Positions 54,380 through 63,576 of a stretch of DNA of 64,000 bases are shown piece by piece; the first letter of the stretch is position 1, and each line of letters starts with the position of its first letter. This DNA comes from Paraburkholderia sabiae (GTDB lineage: Bacteria > Pseudomonadota > Gammaproteobacteria > Burkholderiales > Burkholderiaceae). Position numbers and translations under genes: made by a program. The stretch lies in contig NZ_CP125295.1 of NCBI RefSeq assembly GCF_030412785.1, forward strand, positions 3,658,001 through 3,722,000. The letters are read 5' to 3'. The notes under the pieces were generated by a model that had not been told where the DNA came from, searched no databases, and saw only the letters and a list, made by a program, of their open reading frames with translations.

Positions 54380-55552
54380 ATGCCGCCTACCACATCGCTC
54401 ATCTGGAAAGCGCCTTCATGGCCCGGCATGCACTACGACGCGGTTCGCGTCGGCGGCGAACTGGCCCGTGCGCATCGCGCTCACGGGATCGTGGAAGGCA
54501 AGCTGGCAGGGCTCGGCTTCGAGCAACGCCTCGAACTCGCCGCCGAGGCGTGGAGTCAGGATGCCGTAGCGACGGCGGCTATCGAAGGCGAACGCATCGA
54601 TCTCACCGCTGTGCGTTCGTCCGTGGCGCGACGACTCGGTGTCGGGGATCATGACGGCCCGAACGCGCCGCGAAGCGTCGAGGGTCTGCTCGACATCATG
54701 GACGACGCGGTACAGCAACGCGAGGCGCCGCTCACGCACGAGCGTCTGTTTGCGTGGCAGGCAGCGCTCTTTCCGACGGGCTATTCCGGCATGACGAAAA
54801 TTCTCGTCGGGGCTTACCGCGAGCATGCGGAGCCGATGCAGATCGTCAGCGGGCGTGTCGGACGCGAGCGGGTGCATTACGAGGCGCCGTCATCCGCGCA
54901 GGTCCCGGCCGAGATGCAGGCGTTCCTGGACTGGTTCAACGCGGAAACCGAGCACGACAATCTGGTCAAAGCCGCGCTGGCTCATTTGTGGTTCGAGACG
55001 ATTCATCCATTCGAAGACGGCAATGGCCGGGTCGGTCGGGTGCTCATCGACCTGGTACTGGCGCGCGACAACGGTGAGACCAGCCGCCTGATCCGCACCT
55101 CGCAGCGCCTGCTGGACAAGCGGCGCGACTACTACGAGCAGATGGAGCGCGCGCAGCACGGTGGACTGGATGTGACGGAGTGGGTTCTGTGGTTCGTCGA
55201 ACAGGTGCGCGTGTCGTGCGAAGAAGCGTCCCAGGTGATCGACGCGTCACTCGAGAAAGCCATGTTCTGGATGAGCCATCAGGACAAGGTGCTGACGGCG
55301 CGACAGCGCAAGGTCGTCAACCTTCTGCTCGATGCCGGTCCAAACGGCTTCGAAGGCGGCATGAGCACCCGGAAGTACGAAAGCATTGGCGGTACGTCGC
55401 GGGCGACGGCGTCGCGTGAGCTCATCGAACTCGAAGATATGGCGCTGCTGCGCAAGGTCGGCGGCGGCCGCTCGACCCGCTACTACCTGAACATTTCCGG
55501 TTGGGGACCGGCCGACACGGACCACGCCGAAAGCCCGCCTCACGACGACTGA
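54380..55552 (+). CDS. Fic-family protein with N-terminal inhibitory motif and C-terminal winged helix
   Basis: A 390-residue Fic protein of the DUF4172-containing class. The inhibitory motif TAAIEG (Thr65-Gly70, with Glu69) precedes the Fic core, which has HPFEDGNGRVGRV with the catalytic His209. The C-terminal 80 residues hold a winged-helix DNA-binding domain (YESIGGTSRATASRELIELEDM). It probably AMPylates a target and is self-inhibited until Glu69 is displaced. The start at 54380 was chosen because an earlier ATG (54334) lies within the third operator. The palindromes upstream suggest self-regulation. Its target is unknown. Confidence 0.9.
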   Translation: MPPTTSLIWKAPSWPGMHYDAVRVGGELARAHRAHGIVEGKLAGLGFEQRLELAAEAWSQDAVATAAIEGERIDLTAVRSSVARRLGVGDHDGPNAPRSVEGLLDIMDDAVQQREAPLTHERLFAWQAALFPTGYSGMTKILVGAYREHAEPMQIVSGRVGRERVHYEAPSSAQVPAEMQAFLDWFNAETEHDNLVKAALAHLWFETIHPFEDGNGRVGRVLIDLVLARDNGETSRLIRTSQRLLDKRRDYYEQMERAQHGGLDVTEWVLWFVEQVRVSCEEASQVIDASLEKAMFWMSHQDKVLTARQRKVVNLLLDAGPNGFEGGMSTRKYESIGGTSRATASRELIELEDMALLRKVGGGRSTRYYLNISGWGPADTDHAESPPHDD

Positions 55553-55589
55553 TTTGCTGACGCGTCGAGGACGGTTCAATGCACGCCGA

Positions 55590-56444
55590 TCACTGCGACA
55601 CAGCAGCCGCCCCCGACGCCGGCGATGCGGCAACGGCAGGCACATCGTCGAGCAGCGCCGCCGCGGCTGCAGCAGCAGCCTGGTCGTGTGCAGTCGTTGC
55701 GCCTGAAACAGGCGCAACCGATGCAATCGGCGTCGGCGCAGCAACGGGAGCGGCCTGTTCTTTCGCAGGCGTAGGCGCTGGCATGATCACAGGCGCGGGA
55801 TTACCGCCGGGCGTCGTCGTCATCGGCGAGACCACCAGCGACGGCGCGGGAGCAGGTGCAGGCAGTTGCGTCGTCTCGACGCTGTTGCCCGGCACGGGCG
55901 CGCTGCGCACCACGTTCTCCAGATAATGGCCGATCAGATTGAAGAAGCCGTCGTAGAACTTGCCCGACTGAATGGTTTCGCTGGAAACCTTCACCATCGC
56001 GTCGTTGTTCTGGCGAATCGGCAATGACAGCGAGCCGAGCACGCTAAGCCCGACGCTTGCCGACGTATCGCTTTTCTTCAGCGCGTAGCCGCTCTGCACC
56101 GCGTTCGCGTAGACGATGCTGCTATTGGTCGCATCGTCGCCCGCCGTGCAGACGATGTGGAATTCGACCGTGAAATGCGAGTCGCTGGCGGGCTGGAAAT
56201 TCTTGCTGGCGTCGACGGTATCGGGACGCACCAGCGTCGTCATGTAGCCCTGGCTCAGCAGCGCGCGGCGCGCGCCTTCGCAGGCTTCCGTGCTCGTCAC
56301 CTGAAACGTGCGCGTGTACGGGCTCGCGCTGCTGCTGACGAAGTCTTCCTGCAGTTTGGCTTTCGGCGGCGTCGAGCACGCGCCGAGCGCGGCAAGCACA
56401 GGCAGGGTCAACGCGAGAGCGGCACGGGAGGAGCGGCTGAACAT
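55590..56444 (-). CDS. DUF2242 family lipoprotein
   Basis: A 284-residue lipoprotein. The type II signal ends LAALGACS. The DUF2242 domain follows (about 35-185, with EDFVSSSASPYTRTFQVTSTEACEGARRALLSQGY, FHIVCTAG and FYDGFFNLIGHYL). The C-terminal 90 residues are Pro/Ala-rich and probably disordered. Function is unknown; the family is betaproteobacterial. The start codon is fixed by the signal peptide; an ATG earlier in the frame adds a hydrophilic stretch before it. Confidence 0.82.
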   Translation of the reverse strand: MFSRSSRAALALTLPVLAALGACSTPPKAKLQEDFVSSSASPYTRTFQVTSTEACEGARRALLSQGYMTTLVRPDTVDASKNFQPASDSHFTVEFHIVCTAGDDATNSSIVYANAVQSGYALKKSDTSASVGLSVLGSLSLPIRQNNDAMVKVSSETIQSGKFYDGFFNLIGHYLENVVRSAPVPGNSVETTQLPAPAPAPSLVVSPMTTTPGGNPAPVIMPAPTPAKEQAAPVAAPTPIASVAPVSGATTAHDQAAAAAAAALLDDVPAVAASPASGAAAVSQ

Positions 56445-56620
56445 GATGAAGAGGCGGACAACGGGATCGGACGGCAAGCATTGTAGTGCGGTTTGATGGC
56501 AAGCCGTTATTACATCGACAGACACCGTTGTGCAGCAAGGCGGCGCGCAAAACGGGGCGCGGACACGCGCCCATGCCGCACAAGGCGCGCGCGCCGCTGC
56601 ACCGTCTCTTACGAACTATT

Positions 56621-57733
56621 TCAACTCACCCAGCTTTGCGCCGTGCGCGGCAGTTCGACGGTGAACACGGTGCCAGTGACATCGTCCGATTTGCCCGACA
56701 CCTTGCCGCCGTGCATGTGCACGATCTTGTGCACGATGTGCAGCCCGAGGCCGAGCCCTTCGCGCGACCGTTCGCCCGCATTGTTCGATCCGAACGGCTG
56801 GAACAGATGCGGCAGCACGGCGGGCGGAATCGCGCCGCGATTGCTGACCGTCAATTTGAGCCGGTTCGATTCCTCGGCGTTGACGTCGACGGCGATCGGG
56901 CTGTCGTGCTCGCCGTGATGCAGCGCGTTGCTGATCAGATTCGAAATGGCCTGCCACAGCAGATCCGTGTCCCAGTTGCCCGTCGTATTGCCGCGCGACG
57001 TGAACGCAATCTGGCCCGCGCGATCGTGCGTGGCGAACTCTTCGATCACGCCGCGGCAGAGCGTAGCGAGTTCGCTGGCGCGCGGCTGCAATTGCATGCG
57101 GCCGCCTTGCAGCCGCGCGAGATTGAGCAGCTGATGCACCATCCGCGACATGCGCAGCGAACTGTTTCTGATGCGTCCCGCGACGGTCGCGGCCTGGTCG
57201 TCGGGTGCATTGCGCACCAGATATTCCGCCGACGCGAGCACCGTGCCGAGCGGCGTGCGCAGATCGTGGCCGAGCACGGCCATCAGCATTTCGTTCGCTT
57301 CGAGCAGCTGGCGCGTGGTCAGCAGCTGATCGGCGAGTTGCCGCTTGTGCTGTTCGAGCTGCACGAACACATCGACCTTCGATTGCAGGATGCGCGGATC
57401 GAACGGCTTGTGCAGGAAGTCGACCGCGCCCGCTTCGTAACCGCGAAACGTGCGCGACGAGTCTTCCGTCGTGGCCGTCAGAAAGATGATGGGCACGTGC
57501 GACGTGCGCGGACTGCCGCGCATCAGCGACGCGAGTTCGAAGCCGTTCATGCCGGGCATGTTGACGTCGAGAATCGCGAGCGCGGCTTCGTGCTTTAGCA
57601 GCAGGTCGAGCGCGGCCGTCCCAGAGTTCGCGACCAGCAGTTCGACACCGGGGCGCGCCAGCAGCGCTTCGAGCGCCGTGATGTTATGCGCGATGTCGTC
57701 GACGATCAGAATGTTGACGGGTGAATTCCTCAT
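56621..57733 (-). CDS. Receiver-kinase protein (REC-HisKA-HATPase)
   Basis: A 370-residue protein with an N-terminal receiver (phospho-Asp in LAILDVNMPGMNG, conserved Lys in LHKPFD) and a C-terminal histidine kinase (GHDLRTPLG with the His, HATPase with NLISNALHHG, GLGLGLHIV). There are no transmembrane segments, so it is a soluble relay element. Its start overlaps cheB by four bases. It is the last gene of the hybrid kinase-cheR-cheB operon and probably receives phosphate from the upstream kinase. Confidence 0.9.
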   Translation of the reverse strand: MRNSPVNILIVDDIAHNITALEALLARPGVELLVANSGTAALDLLLKHEAALAILDVNMPGMNGFELASLMRGSPRTSHVPIIFLTATTEDSSRTFRGYEAGAVDFLHKPFDPRILQSKVDVFVQLEQHKRQLADQLLTTRQLLEANEMLMAVLGHDLRTPLGTVLASAEYLVRNAPDDQAATVAGRIRNSSLRMSRMVHQLLNLARLQGGRMQLQPRASELATLCRGVIEEFATHDRAGQIAFTSRGNTTGNWDTDLLWQAISNLISNALHHGEHDSPIAVDVNAEESNRLKLTVSNRGAIPPAVLPHLFQPFGSNNAGERSREGLGLGLHIVHKIVHMHGGKVSGKSDDVTGTVFTVELPRTAQSWVS

Positions 57734-58365
57734 GTCATGGTTCTAGTGTGAGGCGGCAAACCGGCGAGGCGCCGGGCCATCTGGGTTGGAGAAAGCACTT
57801 CATCGGCGGCGCCGCGTGCGATGGCCGCGCGCGGCATCGTCGCGGAGATAGCGGTTTGCGGATCCTGCACCCACGCGAGGCCGCCCAGCGCGCGGATCAC
57901 TTCGAGGCCGTGCGCGCCGTCGCCGTTGGCGCCCGACAGCAGAATGCCGAGCAGCCGCTCGCGGTAGACGTGCGCCGCCGATGCGAACAGCACATCGATG
58001 GACGGCCGCGAATAGCGCACCGACGTGTCGATCGACAGCGCGATCGTGCGGTCGTCGTCGATCAGCATGTGATAGCCGGGCGGCGCGAGATGCACGCGGC
58101 CCGGCAAGACGGGCTCGCCCGCATCCGGCTCGGCGACGGTCAGCGCGCAGCGATAGCCGAGCGTTTCGGCGAGACAGCTTGGCGAATGGGGCGGAACGTG
58201 CGTAACGATCAGCACGGCGATGTCGAACGACGCGGGCAGCGCGGGCAGCAGCACGCTCAACGATTCGATGCCGCCCGCCGACGCACCGATCGCGATCGCT
58301 TCGAACGCGCGCGCTTCCATCGGCGTGACGTCGCCCGTTGGAGAAGGTCGGCTGGATGTGTCCAT
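57730..58365 (-). CDS. CheB-type methylesterase domain protein
   Basis: A 211-residue protein containing only the CheB methylesterase domain, without the receiver found in classical CheB. Catalytic Ser is in GASAGGIESL, His in VTHVPPHSPS and Asp in GANGDGAHGL. It should remove methyl groups from glutamyl methyl esters added by the CheR-type protein encoded next to it. The start at 58365 gives a 4-bp overlap with the receiver-kinase gene; an earlier in-frame start at 58455 is also possible. Confidence 0.88.
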   Translation of the reverse strand: MDTSSRPSPTGDVTPMEARAFEAIAIGASAGGIESLSVLLPALPASFDIAVLIVTHVPPHSPSCLAETLGYRCALTVAEPDAGEPVLPGRVHLAPPGYHMLIDDDRTIALSIDTSVRYSRPSIDVLFASAAHVYRERLLGILLSGANGDGAHGLEVIRALGGLAWVQDPQTAISATMPRAAIARGAADEVLSPTQMARRLAGLPPHTRTMT

Positions 58366-58405
58366 ACGCGTCGATCGATCGTTCGATGTTGAAAGTGCGT
58401 GCAGT

Positions 58406-59254
58406 CTAGCGTTTCTGGTAAATGCGCTCGCGCTCGCGAAACTCGTCGAACGCATCGTATTGCGTCGAAAAACGCAGGCTCTCCTTGCTGCCGAGCCCCA
58501 AAAAGCCGCGCCGCACCAGCGTGTCTTTGAACAGTCCCAGCGCGCGGTCCTGCAAGCCGCGGTCGAAATAGATCAGAACATTGCGGCACGACACGAGATG
58601 CGCTTCGAGAAACACTTCGTCTGTCGACAGGCTGTGATCCGCGAACACCACACGCTCTTTCAGCGAGCCCGCAAAACGCGCGCCGCTATACGCCGCGTGA
58701 TAGTAATCCGCGAGCGAACGCGTGCCGCCCGCGGCCAGATAGTTGCGCGTGAAGCCCGCGATCCGGTCGAGCGCGTAAATGCCCGCTTCGGCGCGCGCGA
58801 GCGCGTCGGGATTGATGTCGGTGGCGTAGAACAGCGTGCGTTCGGTGAGACCTGCTTCGTCGAACAGGATTTTCAGCGACCACAGTTCTTCGCCCGTGCT
58901 GCATCCCGCCACCCATACCTTGATCGACGGATAGGTTTGCAGCACGGGCAGCACATGCGTGCGCAGCGCGAGAAAGTAAGCCGGATCGCGGAACATGTCG
59001 CTGACCTGCACCGTCAGGTAGTGGAACAGGCGCACGAAGTCCGTCTCGTTGCGCATGATCCTGTCCTGAAGTTGCGACAGCGTCGTGACGCTGAATTCTT
59101 CGAGCGCCTGCCCGAGACGCCGCCGCAACGACGACATCGAGTAATGGCGGAAGTCGTGCTGGTACTTCAGGTAGATCGCTTCCAGCAGCAGCTTCAGCTC
59201 GATGTCGAAATCGTGCAGACGTTGCGGCGAATCGTCGTACGTGAAACGGCCCAT
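58406..59254 (-). CDS. CheR-type protein-glutamate methyltransferase
   Basis: A 282-residue CheR. The N-terminal helical domain (RRRLGQALEE) is followed by the SAM-binding methyltransferase domain (VWVAGCSTGEELWSL, FYATDINPDALARAEAGIY) and the FLEAHLVSCRNVLIYF motif. It methylates glutamates of a receptor. No methyl-accepting chemoreceptor gene is adjacent, so the partner is elsewhere or this is a CheR/CheB-kinase pathway. It begins 19 bp after the hybrid kinase stop. Confidence 0.93.
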   Translation of the reverse strand: MGRFTYDDSPQRLHDFDIELKLLLEAIYLKYQHDFRHYSMSSLRRRLGQALEEFSVTTLSQLQDRIMRNETDFVRLFHYLTVQVSDMFRDPAYFLALRTHVLPVLQTYPSIKVWVAGCSTGEELWSLKILFDEAGLTERTLFYATDINPDALARAEAGIYALDRIAGFTRNYLAAGGTRSLADYYHAAYSGARFAGSLKERVVFADHSLSTDEVFLEAHLVSCRNVLIYFDRGLQDRALGLFKDTLVRRGFLGLGSKESLRFSTQYDAFDEFRERERIYQKR

Positions 59255-59273
59255 GACGTGCGGTTCCTCGCGG

Positions 59274-62200
59274 CTAGCGCTGCCGCAGCCAGACGCGGCA
59301 CAGCGAGATCAGCTTGTCGACGTCGATCGGCTTCGAGATGTAGTCGTCGGCACCCGCTTCGAGGCAGCGCATGCGGTCCTGCGCCATCGCCTTCGCCGTC
59401 AGCGCGATGATGGGCAGATGCGCAAAGCTCGGGTCGCGGCGAATGTGCGAGATTGCCGTCAGGCCGTCCATCTCCGGCATCATGATGTCCATCAGCACGA
59501 GATCCACCTCACGTCCGCTGTTCAGCGTTTCGAGCGCCTCGCGCCCGTTGCGCGCGATTTCGAGCGTCGCACCGAGCGGCTCGATCACGTGCGACAGCGC
59601 GAAGATATTGCGCACGTCGTCTTCCGCGAGCAGGATGGTGCGCCCTTCGAACTGGTTGTCGCGTTGTCGTACCGTGCGCAGCATGCGCTGCTGTTCGGGC
59701 GCGAGCGACGACTCGACGCTATGCAGGAACAGCGTCACTTCATCGAGCAGACGTTCCGGCGACTTCGCCCCCTTGATGATGATCGATTTCGAGTAGCGGC
59801 GCAGCCGGTGCTCTTCGTCGCCCGACAACATGCGGCCCGTGTAGACGATGACGGGCATCGCCTGATGCGTGACGTCGGCGGCAAGCTGTTCGAGCAGATC
59901 GTAACCCGTGCCATCGGGCAGCGCGAGGTCCGTCACGACGCAGTCGAAGAGCGTCGACGATAGCTGTTCGAGCGCGCCCGCGAGCGTCGCGACGGCGACG
60001 ATCTCCGTGGTCTCGCCTTGCAGCAGCGCGCGGATGCTCTCGCGCATCGCGGCGTCGTCCTCGATCACCAGTACGCGCTTCATGCGCTGCTGCAGACGGC
60101 TTTCGAGCCGCCGGATCGCCGCTTCGAGCGTGGTGCGCGCGGTCGGTTTCAGCGTGTAGCCGACGGCGCCCAGATGCAGCGCCTTTTCGGCGTGGTCCGT
60201 CGCGGAGACGATGTGAATCGGGATGTGGCGCGTCGCGGGATCGTTCTTCAGCCATTCGAGCACCGTCAGCCCCGAACGGTCGGGCAGGCCGACGTCGAGC
60301 AGCACGGCCGTCGGCTGCATGTCGCGCACGAGCGTCAGACCCGTCGTGCCGTCGGCGGCATGGACGAAATCGAAGTCGAGTTCATGCGTGAGATCGCGCA
60401 GGATTTCGGCGAAGGCGATGTCGTCTTCGATCGCGAGAATCAGGCGGTTTTCGTGGCTGCGCGTGTCGCGGTCGTCGGCGATCGAAGCGGGCGCGCTGCC
60501 CGTAGCCGCGGGCATGGGTTCGATCACGGGCGACGGCGTGCGCGCGGGTTGCGTCAGCGGCGCATGCGAATGTGTCTGTGCCGGCGGCGTGTGCACAGGT
60601 GCTTCAGTGATGCCTTGCAACGGCAGCCAGAGCGTGAACACGCTGCCCTTGCCGGGTTCGCTCGCCACGCTCACGCGGCCGCCGAGCAGCCGCGCGAATT
60701 CGCGCGAGATCGACAGGCCGAGGCCGCTGCCGCCGTAGTGGCGGCTCGTCGAACCGTCGGCCTGCTGGAACGCTTCGAAGATCAGTTCGAGCTTGTCGGC
60801 GGCGATGCCGATGCCCGTATCGCGCACGTCGAAGCGCAGCGTGTCGGCGTCGCTGGCTGCAACCGTCAGCGCGACTTCGCCGTGCTCGGTGAACTTCAGC
60901 GCATTCGACAGCAGATTGCGCAGGATCTGCGCGACGCGCTGACCATCGGTGAAAATCGTCTCGGGCACGCCGGGCGCGCGTTCAACCGTAAATTGCAAAT
61001 GCTTCGTCGCGGCCATTGGCTCGAACATTTCGCGCAACGATTGCAGCATCGAATCGACGGGCACCAGTTCGCTGTCGATCGTGATCTGTCCGGCTTCCAC
61101 TTTCGACAGATCGAGAATGTCGTTGATCAGCACCAGCAGATCGCTGTTCGACGCGTGAATCGTTTCCGCGTAGCGCACCTGCTCGTCGCTCAGATTGCCC
61201 GTGCGGTTCTCCTGCAACAAACGCGCGAGGATCAGCGAACTGTTCAGCGGCGTGCGCAGTTCGTGCGACATGTTCGCAAGAAACTCGGACTTGTAGCGGC
61301 TCGACTGCTCCAGCCGCGCGGCATTCGCTTCGAGTTCGTTCTGCGCGGTGATCAGGTCGGACTTCTGACGCTCCAGACGCTTCGCGTAGTCTTCGAGCTG
61401 CACGTTCGTCTGTTCGAGTTCGGCCTGTTGCGCTTCGAGGCGCGATTGCGATTCGACGAGCGCGCGCCCGCGTTCTTCGAGACCTTCGTTCGATACACGC
61501 AGTTCTTCCTGCTGCACCTGAAGCTCTTCATTCAATTGCTGCGTTTCGGAGAGCGCATCCTGCAGGCGCTCGCGATACAGCGCCGCTTCGATGAAGTCGC
61601 CCATGCTGTTGGCGACCAGTTGCAGGAACTCGTGATCGCGCGGCGCGATATTGCGCATGAAGCCCATTTCGACGACACCGTTCACGATGCCGTCGTTTTC
61701 GATGGGCAGCACGACGAGATTGCGCGGCGGGCTCATGCCCGTGCCCGACACGACTTTCACGTAGTCGTCGGGGACGTCGTGCAACACGAGCGTGCGGCGC
61801 GATGCGGCTGCCTGGCCGACCAGGCTTTCGGCTTCGCGAAACGAACGTGTGGCCTGTTCGCTTTCCTCGCTGAAGCCATAGGTGGCGATGCGCTTCAGGC
61901 TGCTCGTCGCACGGTCGCGCACGTACAGAGCCGCGACCACGACGTCGAGATATTGCGCGAGAAAATCGAGGATCGCGCGGCCGACGAGAGGCGGGCTCGA
62001 CTGGCCGACAATCTTCTCTGCCAGCAGGCGTTGCCCCGAGCGCAGCCACACCTGCTGCTGCAGCACTTCCGTGTGCTCGGCCTGACGCCCGAGCACGCCG
62101 TCATACGATTCGGACAGGTTCAGCAGATCGCGCCGGCCGCGCCACGCGATCACACCGCTGATCGACAGACTGACGAGCAGAAACACGCCGACAAGAATGG

Positions 62201-62795
62201 CCGTGACGTTGCGCGTGTCGCTGGAGCGCTGTTGGCGCAGCGATTCTTCGACGGTCAGAAACTGCCCGAACAGCCGCCGCGTTTCGTCGAATTCGATCTT
62301 GCCGCGCCCGCTCTTCACTGCGTCGGTGTAGTCGAGATTGCGCCGGCGCAGATCGATCATCTCCTGCGCGAACTGGTCCCAGCGCTGCTGCACGCCGCGA
62401 ATTCGCTTGAGCTGATCGGCCTGCGAGGGGTTATCGGAGACCAGCTCCATCAGCGTATCGACTTCCGTTTCGAAACGCGGCTGGCCAAGCTGATACGGCG
62501 CGAGGAACGTCTCGTCGCCCGTGATCAGAAAGCCGCGCAGCGCGGACTCGCGGTCGACGGCCAGGCGCAGCATTTCGTTCGCGTTGCCGATCACGCGCTC
62601 CGAGTGCTCGACCCAGCTCATCGTGTTGACGAGATACGCAATCAAGCCGACGAACACTGCCATCGTGACGACACCGAGCGTCAGCGGCAACGCGATATTG
62701 CGGCGAATGATGCGGCGAAAACTGATCTGATCGACAGCGGCGACAGCGGTCATTTTTTCTGCGCTGTCGCGTGAATCAAGCGATGGATTCGGCAT
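59274..62795 (-). CDS. Large hybrid sensor kinase (CHASE3-GAF-HisKA-HATPase-3 receivers)
   Basis: A 1173-residue membrane sensor. Two transmembrane helices (about 30-52 and 190-210) flank a CHASE3-type periplasmic domain with RESALRGFLITGDE. Then come a GAF domain (about 250-400), a long coiled coil, HisKA (SHELRTPLN, phospho-His about 509) and HATPase_c (NLLSNALKFTE, GSGLGLSI). Three receivers follow: VLLDVGLPD, VVTDLALPD and LVLMDIMMPE. The GAF and coiled coil suit input to the kinase; the receivers suit a phosphorelay to the last gene of the operon. The start at 62795 is one of two possible ATGs (62753 is the other). Confidence 0.9.
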   Translation of the reverse strand: MPNPSLDSRDSAEKMTAVAAVDQISFRRIIRRNIALPLTLGVVTMAVFVGLIAYLVNTMSWVEHSERVIGNANEMLRLAVDRESALRGFLITGDETFLAPYQLGQPRFETEVDTLMELVSDNPSQADQLKRIRGVQQRWDQFAQEMIDLRRRNLDYTDAVKSGRGKIEFDETRRLFGQFLTVEESLRQQRSSDTRNVTAILVGVFLLVSLSISGVIAWRGRRDLLNLSESYDGVLGRQAEHTEVLQQQVWLRSGQRLLAEKIVGQSSPPLVGRAILDFLAQYLDVVVAALYVRDRATSSLKRIATYGFSEESEQATRSFREAESLVGQAAASRRTLVLHDVPDDYVKVVSGTGMSPPRNLVVLPIENDGIVNGVVEMGFMRNIAPRDHEFLQLVANSMGDFIEAALYRERLQDALSETQQLNEELQVQQEELRVSNEGLEERGRALVESQSRLEAQQAELEQTNVQLEDYAKRLERQKSDLITAQNELEANAARLEQSSRYKSEFLANMSHELRTPLNSSLILARLLQENRTGNLSDEQVRYAETIHASNSDLLVLINDILDLSKVEAGQITIDSELVPVDSMLQSLREMFEPMAATKHLQFTVERAPGVPETIFTDGQRVAQILRNLLSNALKFTEHGEVALTVAASDADTLRFDVRDTGIGIAADKLELIFEAFQQADGSTSRHYGGSGLGLSISREFARLLGGRVSVASEPGKGSVFTLWLPLQGITEAPVHTPPAQTHSHAPLTQPARTPSPVIEPMPAATGSAPASIADDRDTRSHENRLILAIEDDIAFAEILRDLTHELDFDFVHAADGTTGLTLVRDMQPTAVLLDVGLPDRSGLTVLEWLKNDPATRHIPIHIVSATDHAEKALHLGAVGYTLKPTARTTLEAAIRRLESRLQQRMKRVLVIEDDAAMRESIRALLQGETTEIVAVATLAGALEQLSSTLFDCVVTDLALPDGTGYDLLEQLAADVTHQAMPVIVYTGRMLSGDEEHRLRRYSKSIIIKGAKSPERLLDEVTLFLHSVESSLAPEQQRMLRTVRQRDNQFEGRTILLAEDDVRNIFALSHVIEPLGATLEIARNGREALETLNSGREVDLVLMDIMMPEMDGLTAISHIRRDPSFAHLPIIALTAKAMAQDRMRCLEAGADDYISKPIDVDKLISLCRVWLRQR

Positions 62796-62989
62796 TTTTG
62801 ACTTGAAAAAGCGTTGGCGTCTGTAGTTGTAGCCGGAATGTGCGATTGCACGGCGATGTCCATACGTGGCGCTGCAATTCGTTGTATGGACAAGCGTTGG
62901 AAGTATCACACAGCGTCATGGATTCGTGTAAATGGACGCTGAAGTAGCGGGCTGTGAGCAGCGACGAAGACGCGCGGAGAAAAAGCAGC

Positions 62990-63030
62990 AAACAACAAAA
63001 AGCCGCACGCCGAAAATGCCTGCGTGCGGC
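62990..63030 (-). terminator. Rho-independent terminator of the small secreted protein gene
   Basis: GCCGCACGC (63002-63010) pairs with GCGTGCGGC (63022-63030), with an A-rich tract on its left that becomes a T-run on the minus strand. It ends the gene at 63058-63372. Confidence 0.75.
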
Positions 63031-63057
63031 CGGTCGAACCGAAAATCGAACGATGCT

Positions 63058-63372
63058 TTACTGGCTCGCGCCTTGTCCGACGCCTGCCTTTTTCTGCGCG
63101 TTTTGCAAATCCTGCGGGTAGTTCGGGTCATTCGAGCGACCAGGCTGATAGCCCGCGTCTTCGAGCTTCTTCAACTCGGCGTTCTTCTTCGCACGTGCTT
63201 CCTTGCGGGCCTGCTTTTTCTGCTGCTTGGTCGGCTTTGCGGGCGTCGTGGCGGCGCCCGTTGCGTCCGTACCGCCTGACGTGTCCGAGTTCTGCGCAAA
63301 CGCCGGCGCAGCCGCGCCGATGCCTAGCGAGGCCGCGGCGAGAAGGACGATCAGTTTTCTGGCGATATGCAT
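63058..63372 (-). CDS. Small exported lysine-rich protein
   Basis: A 104-residue protein with a Sec signal (MHIARKLIVLLAAASLGIGAAAPAFA/QN). A basic KQQKKQARKEARAKKNAELKK stretch follows, with a PGRSNDPNYPQDLQNAQKK motif. It is probably periplasmic and disordered. I do not assign a function; similar short proteins are common in Burkholderiaceae. The start at 63372 has CAGGAGAACG upstream. Confidence 0.7.
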   Translation of the reverse strand: MHIARKLIVLLAAASLGIGAAAPAFAQNSDTSGGTDATGAATTPAKPTKQQKKQARKEARAKKNAELKKLEDAGYQPGRSNDPNYPQDLQNAQKKAGVGQGASQ

Positions 63373-63576
63373 TTCCGTTCTCCTGTCGTAGAAGCTTTGC
63401 GATCGATTCCGCTTGCGCGGCCTGAGTCGGATTCAACCCGGCTTTCTGCAAACTGTGCCGGGAAGTCCAATGTACCCGACACGCACGGATCGCGCCTGCC
63501 AGGGTTGTAGAATCCGGCGGACATGTACTGCAATTTCCGCATACAGAATCGAAACACGACTGGAAAGGAGACTCGG

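Noticed and set aside
60018..62774. 918-codon open frame antisense to the large hybrid kinase
   Set aside because: A shadow of the kinase codon bias. The sense strand shows all kinase and receiver motifs.
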